Origin: W0P28-013 sp964570565
GTDB taxonomy: Bacteria; Bacteroidota; Bacteroidia; Bacteroidales; Paludibacteraceae
Reading direction: 5' to 3'
DNA: 64,000 nt
NCBI GenBank assembly: GCA_964570565.1
Contig: CAZMYT010000001.1
Span: forward strand, 62,001 to 126,000
In this document: positions 9,417-18,679 of the stretch, piece by piece
Position numbering within the stretch: the first letter of the stretch is position 1
Layout: each line of letters starts with the position of its first letter
Notes under the pieces: model-generated
What the model was told of the DNA's origin: nothing
What the model saw: only the letters and a program-made list of their open reading frames with translations
Database searches by the model: none
Made by a program: the position numbers and the translations under genes

Positions 9417-9980
9417 ATGACGTTAGATATCAAACAAGCTGTGGAAGTGTTACGCCAAGGTGGTGTAATTCTTTATCCAACTGATACAATTTGGGGCATC
9501 GGGTGTGATGCTACTTGTGAAGCAGCAGTGCAAAGAGTGTATGACATTAAGAAACGTGTTGATTCTAAAGCATTGCTTGTACTGGTGGATAGCGCGGCTA
9601 AATTGCAGGGCTATGTTGATGAAGTGCCCGATGTGGCTTGGGATTTGATTGAGTTAAGCGAGAAGCCGTTGACCATTATTTATTCGGGAGCGAAGAATTT
9701 AGCGAAGAATTTGGTTGCAGAGGATGGTACGGTGGGTATTCGCATAACTAATGAAGTTTTTTCAAAACGCTTGTGTGAGGCTTTTCGTAAGCCCATTGTA
9801 TCGACGTCAGCCAATATTAGTGGAAATCCTTCGGCAAGTTGTTTCCAAGAGATCTCGGAAGAAATTGTGGCTGCTGTTGATTATGTGGTGAGTTATCGAC
9901 AAGATGATGTAACACCAGCGGTTCCTTCGAGTATCATAAAATTAGGCGTTAATGGAGAAGTAAAAATTATTCGACCATAA
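9417..9980 (+). CDS. tsaC: L-threonylcarbamoyladenylate synthase (YrdC/Sua5 family)
   Basis: Makes threonylcarbamoyl-AMP from threonine, bicarbonate and ATP, the substrate of TsaD. At 187 residues it is a short YrdC-type enzyme without the extra Sua5 domain. Signatures: 'GGVILYPTDTIWGIGCDATCE' near the N-terminus, 'KKRVDSKALLVLVDS', 'TVGIRIT' and 'PIVSTSANISGNPS'. It overlaps nothing and is followed 3 bases later by the sugar transferase gene, so the two are likely co-transcribed although functionally unrelated. Confidence 0.93.
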   Translation: MTLDIKQAVEVLRQGGVILYPTDTIWGIGCDATCEAAVQRVYDIKKRVDSKALLVLVDSAAKLQGYVDEVPDVAWDLIELSEKPLTIIYSGAKNLAKNLVAEDGTVGIRITNEVFSKRLCEAFRKPIVSTSANISGNPSASCFQEISEEIVAAVDYVVSYRQDDVTPAVPSSIIKLGVNGEVKIIRP

Positions 9981-9983
9981 ATA

Positions 9984-11390
9984 ATGATTGATCGTAAAAA
10001 CATAGTACACTATATCGTTTTTGATTGGATAGCAGCCATGATTGTTTGGTTGCTATTTTATGTGTTTCGTCGTGTGGTAAATGATATGGCGTTATTTGGT
10101 GATATGCCTATTTTTGCGCCATCATTTAATTTTTACTTAAGCATGGCATTATATCCCGTGATGGCTTTTGGGGTGCACTATCTGTCTGGATTTTATAATC
10201 GTTCACGTAGTCGTTCACGCTTGTTGGAATTACTTACAACCTTAATTACTGCTGTATTTATTTCGCTCTTGGCTTACTTCTCTGTGATGATTGATGATGT
10301 GGTAACTTCATATACATTTTACTACAAATCATTTCTTGTACTGTTGGTTTTACAATTTAGTATTACCTATCTATTCCGATTAATTTTGACGAGCCGTAGT
10401 TATACCCATTTGCGTAATGGAAAAACAATTATTCCTGTTTTGGTCATTGGTACAGGGCGCATGGCTCAAAAAGTAACTTATGATTTGGAACATAAACTGC
10501 GTAAATATGGCCGTTCAATAGTGGGTTATGTAAAAATGGATGATGAAGTGGTTACAAATGATTTTTTGGTGCTTGGCTCGATGACCCAATTGGATGACAT
10601 TATGCAGCACCAACCTATTCAGTCAGTCATTATTGCAGCCGATACGTTGGAAGAGCCCGATCTGTATGCTATTATTAATCGCTTGATGAAATACGATGTA
10701 GATATTCAGTTCCCACCTCGTTCATTTGAAATTTTGACTGGTCGTGTTCGTTTGCACGATATCGATTCTACGCCTGTTGTTACATTAACTCAGCCGTCCA
10801 TGGCAGCTTGGCAACAATCTGTTAAACGCGTTTTTGATATTTTGATGAGCCTTTTTGCGTTAGTTTTATTTTTCCCCATCATGGTGTATGTGGCTGTACG
10901 CGTTAAACGCGATTCCCCTGGTCCTATTTTTTATAAACAAGAGCGTATTGGTAAAGATGGTCGTCCTTTTTATATGTACAAATTCAGAACCATGTATGTG
11001 GGCGCTGAGCAAAATGGACCACAACTATCGTCGCAAAACGATGAGCGTATTACGCCTTTTGGCGCAATCATGCGTAAGTACCGACTCGATGAACTTCCTC
11101 AGTTTTGGAATATTTTGAAGGGTGATATGTCGGTGGTGGGACCACGTCCAGAACGACGTTATTTTATCAATCAGATAGAAGAAAAGGCTCCTTATTACTG
11201 TTTAATTTACAAAATTCAACCGGGTTTACTCTCTTGGGGGCCTATCAAAATTGGTTATTCCGATACGGTTGAAAAGATGGTTGAACGGCTTAACTATGAT
11301 ATTATTTACATGGATAATATGACCCTACTCAACGATTTGAAGATTATGATTTATAGTCTTGAAGTCATCATAAAAGGGCGTGGTATGTAA
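9984..11390 (+). CDS. Undecaprenyl-phosphate sugar-1-phosphate transferase (WcaJ/WbaP type)
   Basis: A polyprenyl glycosylphosphotransferase that puts the first sugar phosphate on undecaprenyl phosphate for capsule, exopolysaccharide or O-chain synthesis. The 468 residues comprise four N-terminal membrane helices, a CoA_binding_3-like nucleotide domain ('VIPVLVIGTGRMAQK'), a further membrane segment near residue 290 and the catalytic domain: 'KRDSPGPIFYKQERIGKDG', 'MYKFRTM', 'LDELPQFWNILKGDMSVVGPRPE'. The sugar is not deducible. The nearest glycan clusters are 25 kb downstream, so this may be the shared initiating enzyme. Confidence 0.9.
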   Translation: MIDRKNIVHYIVFDWIAAMIVWLLFYVFRRVVNDMALFGDMPIFAPSFNFYLSMALYPVMAFGVHYLSGFYNRSRSRSRLLELLTTLITAVFISLLAYFSVMIDDVVTSYTFYYKSFLVLLVLQFSITYLFRLILTSRSYTHLRNGKTIIPVLVIGTGRMAQKVTYDLEHKLRKYGRSIVGYVKMDDEVVTNDFLVLGSMTQLDDIMQHQPIQSVIIAADTLEEPDLYAIINRLMKYDVDIQFPPRSFEILTGRVRLHDIDSTPVVTLTQPSMAAWQQSVKRVFDILMSLFALVLFFPIMVYVAVRVKRDSPGPIFYKQERIGKDGRPFYMYKFRTMYVGAEQNGPQLSSQNDERITPFGAIMRKYRLDELPQFWNILKGDMSVVGPRPERRYFINQIEEKAPYYCLIYKIQPGLLSWGPIKIGYSDTVEKMVERLNYDIIYMDNMTLLNDLKIMIYSLEVIIKGRGM

Positions 11391-11582
11391 CGCTGTTTTT
11401 ATTTTTTCCCTTAATCTATTTGGCATAACAATTGACTTAATTAGTTACTATTTAACTTTTTTGAGGTTAAATGATTTATTTTGAGTGAGTTTTAATATTA
11501 ATACTTGCTAGGCGAGATAGTATCATGGCTGTTAATTTGTCAGTAAAATGTTATTTTGTCAGATGCAAAGATCAAAATTTAT

Positions 11583-13994
11583 ATGAAAGTAATGTTTGAT
11601 AATATGTTTGGAGAAGAAACGGGTGATGTTCAAAGTGATTTTATCCCGTTGATGTCCGATGAAGATAGTACCCCTTTGGCTTGTCAATCGGGCGATGTGA
11701 TGCCTGTGTTGCCATTGCGTAACATGGTGTTGTATCCTCAGGTGGTGATGCCAGTGTCGGTTGGTCGCAAAAAATCGCTGAAATTGATTCGCGAAGTTTA
11801 CAATAACAGTGGTGAACTTTTTGTGACTACGCAACGTGACGCCCGTGTAGAAGAACCAACTTTAACTGATTTGTATCCTATTGGTACGATTGCTCGTATT
11901 ATTCGTATTTTGGAAATGCCCGATGGATCGACTACGGTGATTTTGCAAGGAAAACAGCGTGCAAAAATTTTACAAGTGAATGCGCTTGATCCGTATATGA
12001 TGGCGAGTGTCGATTTGTTGACCGAATCATTCCCTAAAGACGATGATCGTGTGTTTGTAGCCTTGCTAGAAGCTATTAAGGAATTGGCCGTGAAGATTAT
12101 TAAAAATTCTGGATCAATGCCCGAAGAAGCGTCCTTTGCGATTCGAAATATAGAACAACCATCGTCCTTGATTAACTTTATTTGTGCCAATTTTGGACTG
12201 AAGTTGACCGAAAAAGAGCGATTATTGGAATTGGACGACATGAAGGAACGTGGTTATCAGTTACTTGACGTTTTAACAAAAGAATCGCAATTACTGGAGA
12301 TTAAAGCGTCTATTCAGTCGAAAGCGCGTCTTGATATGGATCAACAACAGCGTGAATATTACTTGCAACAGCAAATGAAAACCATTCAAGAAGAGTTGGG
12401 TGGTGGCGGTGCTGAGCAGGAAATTAGCTCGTTTCGCGAAAAGGCGAAGACGAAAAAATGGGATGCAAAAACAGCGGAAATTTTCCAAAAAGAATTGGCA
12501 AAATTAGAACGTACACATCCTCATGCCCCCGACTATTCGGTTCAATTAAACTATGTAGAAACGCTTGTCAATTTACCTTGGAACGATTATACCAACGATA
12601 ACTTTGATTTGAAAAAAGCTCAAAAGGTGCTCGATCGCGACCATTTTGGTTTGGATAAGGTAAAAGAACGGATTATTGAACATTTGGCTGTACTTAAACT
12701 AAAAGGTGATTTGAAAGCGCCAATTATTTGCCTGTATGGCCCTCCAGGTGTTGGTAAAACGTCGCTTGGTAAATCGATAGCTGAAACGCTTGGACGAAAA
12801 TATATTCGTATGTCGCTTGGCGGTTTGCACGATGAGTCCGAAATTCGTGGCCATCGTCGTACCTATATTGGTGCTATGCCTGGGCGTATTATTCAAAATT
12901 TGAATAAAGCGGGCTCGTCAAATCCAGTGTTTGTTTTGGACGAAATAGATAAAGTGAGTTCTGATTTTAAAGGCGATCCAGCTTCGGCATTACTTGAAGT
13001 ACTTGACCCTGAACAAAATAACGCTTTTCATGATAATTTTTTGGATGTAGATTACGATTTGTCAAAAGTGTTGTTCATTGCCACGGCTAATACGTTAAGT
13101 TCTGTTTCGCAACCATTGCTCGACCGTATGGAGCTCATCGAAGTAACTGGTTATATTGCTGAAGAAAAAGTGGAAATTGCCATGCGCCATTTGATTCCAA
13201 AACAATTAGCTGCCCATGGTATCGACAAGTCACGTATTAAATTCTCTAAATCATTAGTTCGTCATTTGGTGGATAATTATACACGCGAATCTGGTGTGCG
13301 TGAGTTGGATCGTGTTATTGCTAAACTAATGCGTAAAGTGGCGCGTAAAATTGCTTCTGACGAAGTGTTTGAACCAGCTTTAACCATCGAAGATTTAAAG
13401 GCGTATTTAGGAGCGCCACGTTATATGCACGATTTTTATCAAGGCAATGATTATTATGGTGTGGTCACAGGCTTGGCTTGGACTAGCGTTGGTGGCGAAA
13501 TTTTGTATATTGAGTCGAGCTTGAGCAAAGGAAAGGGGGGCAAATTGACTCTCACCGGTAATTTGGGCGATGTGATGAAAGAATCGGCTATGTTGGCACT
13601 TGAATACCTCAAAGCACACGCCGATTTATTTGGAATTGATGATTCCATGTTCGAGGATTACAATGTACATATTCATGTGCCAGAAGGTGCTATTCCCAAA
13701 GATGGTCCGTCAGCAGGTATTACCATGCTTACCGCTTTAACATCGGCCTTTACCAAACGCAAGGTCCGCAAAAACTTAGCCATGACTGGCGAGATTACAC
13801 TAAGAGGCAAACTTTTGCCTGTGGGTGGTATCAAAGAAAAGATTTTAGCGGCCAAAAGAGCAGGCATAACGGATATTATTTTGTGCGAAGATAATCGTAA
13901 AGATATTGAGGAGATTAGCGATATTTATCTTAAAGGTCTTCATTTCCATTTTGTGAAAGACGTTCGCGAGGCTTTGAAGGAAGCTTTATTGTAA
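11583..13994 (+). CDS. lon: ATP-dependent protease La (Lon)
   Basis: Lon unfolds and degrades damaged and regulatory proteins in the cytoplasm. The protein is about 803 residues from ATG 11583, with an N-terminal substrate domain ('VLPLRNMVLYPQVVMPVSVGR'), a Walker A motif 'GPPGVGKTS' (K392), Walker B 'VFVLDEIDKV', and the C-terminal protease with the Ser-Lys dyad in 'DGPSAG' (S710) and 'GGIKEKIL' (K753). The longest open frame starts at a TTG at 11556; ATG 11583 or 11592 are better starts. The 165-base gap upstream has only imperfect -7-like boxes. A terminator follows. Confidence 0.96.
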   Translation: MKVMFDNMFGEETGDVQSDFIPLMSDEDSTPLACQSGDVMPVLPLRNMVLYPQVVMPVSVGRKKSLKLIREVYNNSGELFVTTQRDARVEEPTLTDLYPIGTIARIIRILEMPDGSTTVILQGKQRAKILQVNALDPYMMASVDLLTESFPKDDDRVFVALLEAIKELAVKIIKNSGSMPEEASFAIRNIEQPSSLINFICANFGLKLTEKERLLELDDMKERGYQLLDVLTKESQLLEIKASIQSKARLDMDQQQREYYLQQQMKTIQEELGGGGAEQEISSFREKAKTKKWDAKTAEIFQKELAKLERTHPHAPDYSVQLNYVETLVNLPWNDYTNDNFDLKKAQKVLDRDHFGLDKVKERIIEHLAVLKLKGDLKAPIICLYGPPGVGKTSLGKSIAETLGRKYIRMSLGGLHDESEIRGHRRTYIGAMPGRIIQNLNKAGSSNPVFVLDEIDKVSSDFKGDPASALLEVLDPEQNNAFHDNFLDVDYDLSKVLFIATANTLSSVSQPLLDRMELIEVTGYIAEEKVEIAMRHLIPKQLAAHGIDKSRIKFSKSLVRHLVDNYTRESGVRELDRVIAKLMRKVARKIASDEVFEPALTIEDLKAYLGAPRYMHDFYQGNDYYGVVTGLAWTSVGGEILYIESSLSKGKGGKLTLTGNLGDVMKESAMLALEYLKAHADLFGIDDSMFEDYNVHIHVPEGAIPKDGPSAGITMLTALTSAFTKRKVRKNLAMTGEITLRGKLLPVGGIKEKILAAKRAGITDIILCEDNRKDIEEISDIYLKGLHFHFVKDVREALKEALL

Positions 13995-14011
13995 TCAATC
14001 ATCCTATTCAC

Positions 14012-14048
14012 CAAAAAAAGTTGGCAATTTATTGTCAACTTTTTTTGT
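14012..14048 (+). terminator. Terminator after lon
   Basis: Hairpin AAAAAAAGTTGGCAA / TTGTCAACTTTTTTT, one internal mismatch, followed by T-rich DNA. Confidence 0.85.
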
Positions 14049-14336
14049 TTGTATACCTTCTCAAACCATTCTTAGTGTTTTTTGCGGATACTTTTTGTCA
14101 CAATGCTTATCTGGAAAGGTAAAATACATATATATGTTTTATAACATATTTTTTCGTCAGTTGTTTTTGTCTTTTTTTACCTGTTTGTATCTATCTTTTC
14201 ATTTTTCATGTTTATATAACTATTTGATTAATAGTTGTAAATTTATTTTTCATGCAATTTTATAGACTTTGTAACTGAAAAACATAACGATTTATAAATT
14301 CTCTGTTTTTTAACGTCTATTTTCTATAATTATTTG
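14049..14336. other. AT-rich intergenic DNA between lon and glycogen synthase
   Basis: About 290 bases of very T-rich sequence. A 77-codon open frame runs through it but its product is low-complexity (Phe, Ser, Leu) and has no recognizable start region, so I do not call it a gene. Nothing else is seen until the promoter at 14337. Confidence 0.5.
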
Positions 14337-14344
14337 TATCTTTG
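14337..14344 (+). promoter_or_regulatory. Promoter -7 box (TAtcTTTG) for the glycogen operon
   Basis: TATCTTTG 27 bases upstream of the glycogen synthase ATG; full consensus match. Confidence 0.6.
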
Positions 14345-14371
14345 CGACCTAAAATGTGAAAAACTGCATAA

Positions 14372-15994
14372 ATGAAACATATAAATCCTGATTATATCTT
14401 TGAAACGAGTTGGGAAGTGTGCAATAAAGTAGGTGGTATTTATACGGTACTTTCTACCCGTGCGCGCACCTTGCAAACCGCTTTTGGAGATCATCTCTGT
14501 TTTATTGGTCCTGATGTTTGGGCCGAAACGCCATCGCCAGATTTTATTCCAACTACTGATTTCGCGGATTGGGTAACGCATGCTCGCGAACATGACAATT
14601 TACATGTGCGTGTTGGCCGATGGGATGTATCGGGAAAACCACTTGTTATTTTAGTCGATTTTAAACCGTTTTTGGAAGAAAAAAATCGTATTTACGGTGA
14701 TTTTTGGATGTGGTTTGGCGTGGAATCTTTAACCGCTTATGGCGATTACGATGAAGCGAGTATGTTTGGTTATGCTTCAGGTAAAGTTGTGGATAGTTTT
14801 ATACAATTTCACGATTTAGGCAAGAAAAAGATTGTTGCTCATTTTAATGAGTGGATGACGGCTTTTGGAGTATGTTATGTAAAACATTATTTACCAAAAG
14901 TCGCTACTGTTTTTACAACTCATGCTACTTCTATTGGCCGTTCTATTGCCGGAAATCATAAACCATTGTACGATTACTTGACTGAATACAATGGCGATCA
15001 AATGGCTCGTGAATTGAATATGGTAGCCAAACATTCGATTGAAAAAATAGCAGCTCATATTTGCGATTGCTTTACTACGGTGAGTGATATTACAAATAAA
15101 GAGTGCGCACAACTGCTTGATAAATCAGCCGATGTGGTTACACCTAATGGTTTTGAGGACGATTTTGTACCTAAAGGGGTTCGATTCTCATCGGCTCGTA
15201 AGGCGGCTCGTGTAAAATTGCGCGAAGTGGCTGAGGCTTTGTTAGGTTACGAGTTGAAGGATAATGCACTATTCGTTTCCACTTCAGGTCGTTACGAATA
15301 TAAAAATAAAGGTATCGACGCTTTTATCGAATCACTCAAATTGCTTTCTCAGGCACCGTTATCTCGCGAAGTTGTGGCCTTTGTACTGGTGCCTGCTTGG
15401 GCTCACGGTCCTCGTCAAGATTTGAGCCAGAAATTGCAGACACATAGTCAAACGACACTCAATAATCCATTTAGTACACATGCTTTGGTGGAACCTTGGA
15501 ACGATCCGGTTATGAATGCTTTACAATGGTTCCATCTTACCAATCGTCAACATGAGCTAGTGAAAGTTATATTTGTACCTACTTATTTGAATGGTGTTGA
15601 TGGTATTTTTAATAAATCTTATTATGATTTATTGGTGGGTTTTGATTTGACGGTTTATCCTTCTTATTATGAACCTTGGGGTTATACACCACTGGAAAGC
15701 GCGGCGTTTGGTATTCCAACAATTACGACCGATTTATCAGGTTTTGGCCAATGGGTGTGGTCTACGCCACAAGATATTACGACGGGAGTTGGCGTTGTAC
15801 ATCGCTCGGATTATAATTATCATGACATTGTGAAACGAATTAGTGAAATGATGGCTGAATATGCCAATATTTCGGCGGTAGAACAGAAAAATATTAAAGC
15901 TAAGACAACTGCTATCGCTCAAAAGGCTCTTTGGCAGGAATTTATTGGCTATTATTATGATGCCTATACAATTGCATTGAGTAAAAAGAAATAA
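14372..15994 (+). CDS. Glycogen synthase, GT3 (animal/fungal-like) type
   Basis: Extends alpha-1,4-glucan from a nucleotide sugar. The N-terminus 'YIFETSWEVCNKVGGIYTVLSTRA' is the GT3 glycogen synthase signature, as in animal and fungal enzymes, rather than the GT5 GlgA 'KTGGLGDV' pattern. Towards the C-terminus, 'GFDLTVYPSYYEPWGYTPLESAAFGIPTITTDLSGFG' is the GT-B catalytic region with the conserved Glu residues. The 540-residue length is shorter than the ~700 of eukaryotic GT3 enzymes, which carry regulatory tails. The glucan phosphorylase follows after 30 bases, making a two-gene storage-glucan operon. Donor (UDP- or ADP-glucose) cannot be told. Confidence 0.9.
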   Translation: MKHINPDYIFETSWEVCNKVGGIYTVLSTRARTLQTAFGDHLCFIGPDVWAETPSPDFIPTTDFADWVTHAREHDNLHVRVGRWDVSGKPLVILVDFKPFLEEKNRIYGDFWMWFGVESLTAYGDYDEASMFGYASGKVVDSFIQFHDLGKKKIVAHFNEWMTAFGVCYVKHYLPKVATVFTTHATSIGRSIAGNHKPLYDYLTEYNGDQMARELNMVAKHSIEKIAAHICDCFTTVSDITNKECAQLLDKSADVVTPNGFEDDFVPKGVRFSSARKAARVKLREVAEALLGYELKDNALFVSTSGRYEYKNKGIDAFIESLKLLSQAPLSREVVAFVLVPAWAHGPRQDLSQKLQTHSQTTLNNPFSTHALVEPWNDPVMNALQWFHLTNRQHELVKVIFVPTYLNGVDGIFNKSYYDLLVGFDLTVYPSYYEPWGYTPLESAAFGIPTITTDLSGFGQWVWSTPQDITTGVGVVHRSDYNYHDIVKRISEMMAEYANISAVEQKNIKAKTTAIAQKALWQEFIGYYYDAYTIALSKKK

Positions 15995-16024
15995 TCATAC
16001 TATTAAAATTAGATAATAAAAATT

Positions 16025-18595
16025 ATGGATGTAAAAGTCAACCAAGTGAATGATCCTAATTGGATTGAATTTACTGTTAAGACAAGATTACCACAAAATT
16101 TGGAACGTTTACACGAGATTTCCAAAAATTTATGGTGGGTTTGGAATGTAAGTGCCAAATCACTTTTCCGTAGTATCGATCCACAATTGTGGAGCCAATG
16201 TCGTCATAATCCAATTACGATGTTGGAAATTGTAAAAGTTGATCGGTTTGTAGCACTTTCAACTGACGAGAAATTTCTCAAAAAATTGGATGAGGTGTAT
16301 GCCGAATTCCGTGCGTATGTAGATACAAAACCAAGTACTAAAACGCCTTCTGTGGCTTATTTTAGTATGGAATATGGCTTGACAGACCATTTGAAAATTT
16401 ACTCTGGTGGTTTGGGTGTTTTGGCAGGTGATTATTTAAAAGAAGCATCTGACCATAATGTGGATATGACGGCCATTGGTTTCTTGTATCGTTATGGGTA
16501 CTTTACACAAACCTTATCGATGGAAGGTCAACAAATAGCTAAATACGAGGCTCAAAATTTTAATATGTTGCCTATTACTCAGGTTAAAGATGAAAATGAT
16601 CAACCTGTAATAGTAGAAGTTCCTTATCCAGAGCGTATTGTATATGCATATCTTTGGAAAGTGGCTGTGGGACGCGTTTCGCTTTACTTGTTGGATACCG
16701 ACATGGAAATGAATAGTGAATTCGACCGTGTTATTACACATCAATTGTATGGTGGCGATTGGGAAAATCGTATGAAACAAGAAATTATGCTTGGTATTGG
16801 TGGTATGTTAGCTTTGAAAAAGTTAGGTATCAAAAAACAAGTTTACCATTGCAATGAAGGTCATGCAGCGTTGATTAATGCACAACGCATGGTCGATTTT
16901 GTGGCTGGTGGTTTAACCTTGCCTGAAGCTTTGGAAGCTGTTCGTGCAAGTTCACTTTATACTGTTCATACACCAGTTCCTGCTGGTCACGATAGCTTTG
17001 AAGAAAGCTTATTTGGTAAATATATGGGCGAATATCCTGCAAAATTAGGCATTTCGTGGAATGATTTTATCGATATGGGACGTGAAAATCCTGGTACGCA
17101 AGAAAAATTCTCGATGAGTGTATTTGCTTGTAACACTTGCCAATTTGTAAATGGCGTGAGCTGGTTGCATGGTAAAGTGTCGCAAGAAATGTTTAACCCT
17201 ATTTGGAAAGGCTACTTTCCAGAAGAACTACACGTGAGTTATGTGACTAATGGTGTGCACATGCCTACTTGGGCGGCTTCCGAATGGAAAGCCGTGTACG
17301 AAAAATATTTCGATAAAGATTTTTATCAAGATCAGTCTAACTTGAAAATTTGGAACAAAATTAATGCTGTTCCAAACGAAGAAATTTGGGCTACACGTAC
17401 GGCTTTGAAGAATAAATTGATTGATTATATCAAATTACAATTTGAAGAAAACTGGTTAAAGACTCAACAAGATCCTTCTAAAATCGTATCTATTTTGGAG
17501 CGTATCAATCCTAATGCGTTGATTATTGGATTTGGTCGTCGTTTTGCGACCTATAAACGTGCTCACCTCTTGTTTACCGACTTGGAACGTTTGGAACGTA
17601 TTGTGAACGATCCACTTCGTCCGGTTCAGTTCTTATTTACAGGTAAAGCGCATCCTGCTGATGGTGGCGGTCAAAATTTGATTAAACGTATCATCGAAAT
17701 TTCACGTATGCCTCAATTCTTGGGCAAAGTAATTTTCTTAGAAAATTATGATATGCGTTTAGCTAAACGTTTAATTTCGGGTGTTGATATTTGGTTGAAT
17801 ACACCAACTCGTCCGTTGGAAGCATCTGGTACGTCTGGTGAAAAAGCACAGATGAATGGTGTGTTAAACTTTTCGGTACTTGATGGTTGGTGGCTCGAAG
17901 GTTATGTAAAAGGAGCTGGTTGGGCGCTTACCGAAAAACGTACGTATGAAAATCAAGAACATCAAGATCAACTTGATGCGGCAACGATTTATAGTATGTT
18001 GGAAAATGAAATTATCCCACTTTATTTCGCTAAAAACACCAAAGGTTTTTCACCAGAATGGGTGGCTACTATCAAAAAATCGATTGCTGAAATTACGCCA
18101 CGTTTTACTACTAAACGTATGATTGATGATTATATTGAACGTTTCTACACGCCGCTTTCGAAACGATCGGCAGAAGTTTGTGCCAACAATTTTGCAAAAG
18201 CAAAAGAATTGGCTGCTTGGAAACATAATGTGGCCACTCATTGGGATGATATTGAATTAAAATCATTGGATATTAAAAACTTAGATCATCAATCTGTGGA
18301 AGTAGGCGATCATTATGATATTACCGCTCAAATTGATACTAAAGGTTTGAATGATAATGGTATTGGTCTCGAGTTGGTGGTAACTTACCAAGACGCTAAA
18401 GGTCAAACTCATGTGTCGGAAGTAAAAGAATTTGATTTAGTGAAACGTGAAGGTTCTTTGCTTGTGTACAAGTTGGATTATCAACTATCACAAGGTGGAA
18501 CTTATAAATACGCTTTCCGTATGTTCCCTAAAAATAGTGATTTGCCTCATCGTATGGATTTCTGCTATGTACGTTGGTTGCAACGATTGAACTAA
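16025..18595 (+). CDS. glgP: Alpha-glucan (glycogen/maltodextrin) phosphorylase
   Basis: Releases glucose-1-phosphate from alpha-1,4-glucans. At 856 residues it is the long type with an N-terminal DUF3417 region ('LHEISKNLWWVWNVSAKSLFRSIDPQLW') and a GT35 body: 'VAYFSMEYGLTDHLKIYSGGLGVLAGDYLKEASD', 'HCNEGHAAL', 'GFGRRFATYKRAHLL', and the PLP-site segment 'EASGTSGEKAQMNG'. In many relatives this last motif reads SGTSGMKA; here Met is replaced by Glu. A beta-rich C-terminal extension of roughly 100 residues follows. It pairs with the upstream synthase for glycogen turnover; a terminator follows. Confidence 0.93.
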   Translation: MDVKVNQVNDPNWIEFTVKTRLPQNLERLHEISKNLWWVWNVSAKSLFRSIDPQLWSQCRHNPITMLEIVKVDRFVALSTDEKFLKKLDEVYAEFRAYVDTKPSTKTPSVAYFSMEYGLTDHLKIYSGGLGVLAGDYLKEASDHNVDMTAIGFLYRYGYFTQTLSMEGQQIAKYEAQNFNMLPITQVKDENDQPVIVEVPYPERIVYAYLWKVAVGRVSLYLLDTDMEMNSEFDRVITHQLYGGDWENRMKQEIMLGIGGMLALKKLGIKKQVYHCNEGHAALINAQRMVDFVAGGLTLPEALEAVRASSLYTVHTPVPAGHDSFEESLFGKYMGEYPAKLGISWNDFIDMGRENPGTQEKFSMSVFACNTCQFVNGVSWLHGKVSQEMFNPIWKGYFPEELHVSYVTNGVHMPTWAASEWKAVYEKYFDKDFYQDQSNLKIWNKINAVPNEEIWATRTALKNKLIDYIKLQFEENWLKTQQDPSKIVSILERINPNALIIGFGRRFATYKRAHLLFTDLERLERIVNDPLRPVQFLFTGKAHPADGGGQNLIKRIIEISRMPQFLGKVIFLENYDMRLAKRLISGVDIWLNTPTRPLEASGTSGEKAQMNGVLNFSVLDGWWLEGYVKGAGWALTEKRTYENQEHQDQLDAATIYSMLENEIIPLYFAKNTKGFSPEWVATIKKSIAEITPRFTTKRMIDDYIERFYTPLSKRSAEVCANNFAKAKELAAWKHNVATHWDDIELKSLDIKNLDHQSVEVGDHYDITAQIDTKGLNDNGIGLELVVTYQDAKGQTHVSEVKEFDLVKREGSLLVYKLDYQLSQGGTYKYAFRMFPKNSDLPHRMDFCYVRWLQRLN

Positions 18596-18608
18596 TCGGG
18601 TTGAATCT

Positions 18609-18652
18609 CAACAAAAAAGCGCTGTTCACTTGTGAGCAGCGCTTTTTTGTTG
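18609..18652. terminator. Bidirectional terminator between glgP and the PfkB kinase
   Basis: Long hairpin ACAAAAAAGCGCTG / CAGCGCTTTTTTGT with an inner TCAC/GTGA extension; symmetric for both convergent genes. Confidence 0.9.
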
Positions 18653-18679
18653 TATCAATAAGTTTTGTGAAAAGTTCTA

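Noticed and set aside
9200..9433. N-terminal extension of recJ in the long open frame
   Set aside because: The extra 78 residues are not RecJ-like and cover the tsaC-side promoter region; ATG 9199 gives the family length.
14032..14265. 77-codon open frame after lon
   Set aside because: Low-complexity Phe/Ser/Leu product over T-rich DNA, overlapping the lon terminator; no family resemblance.
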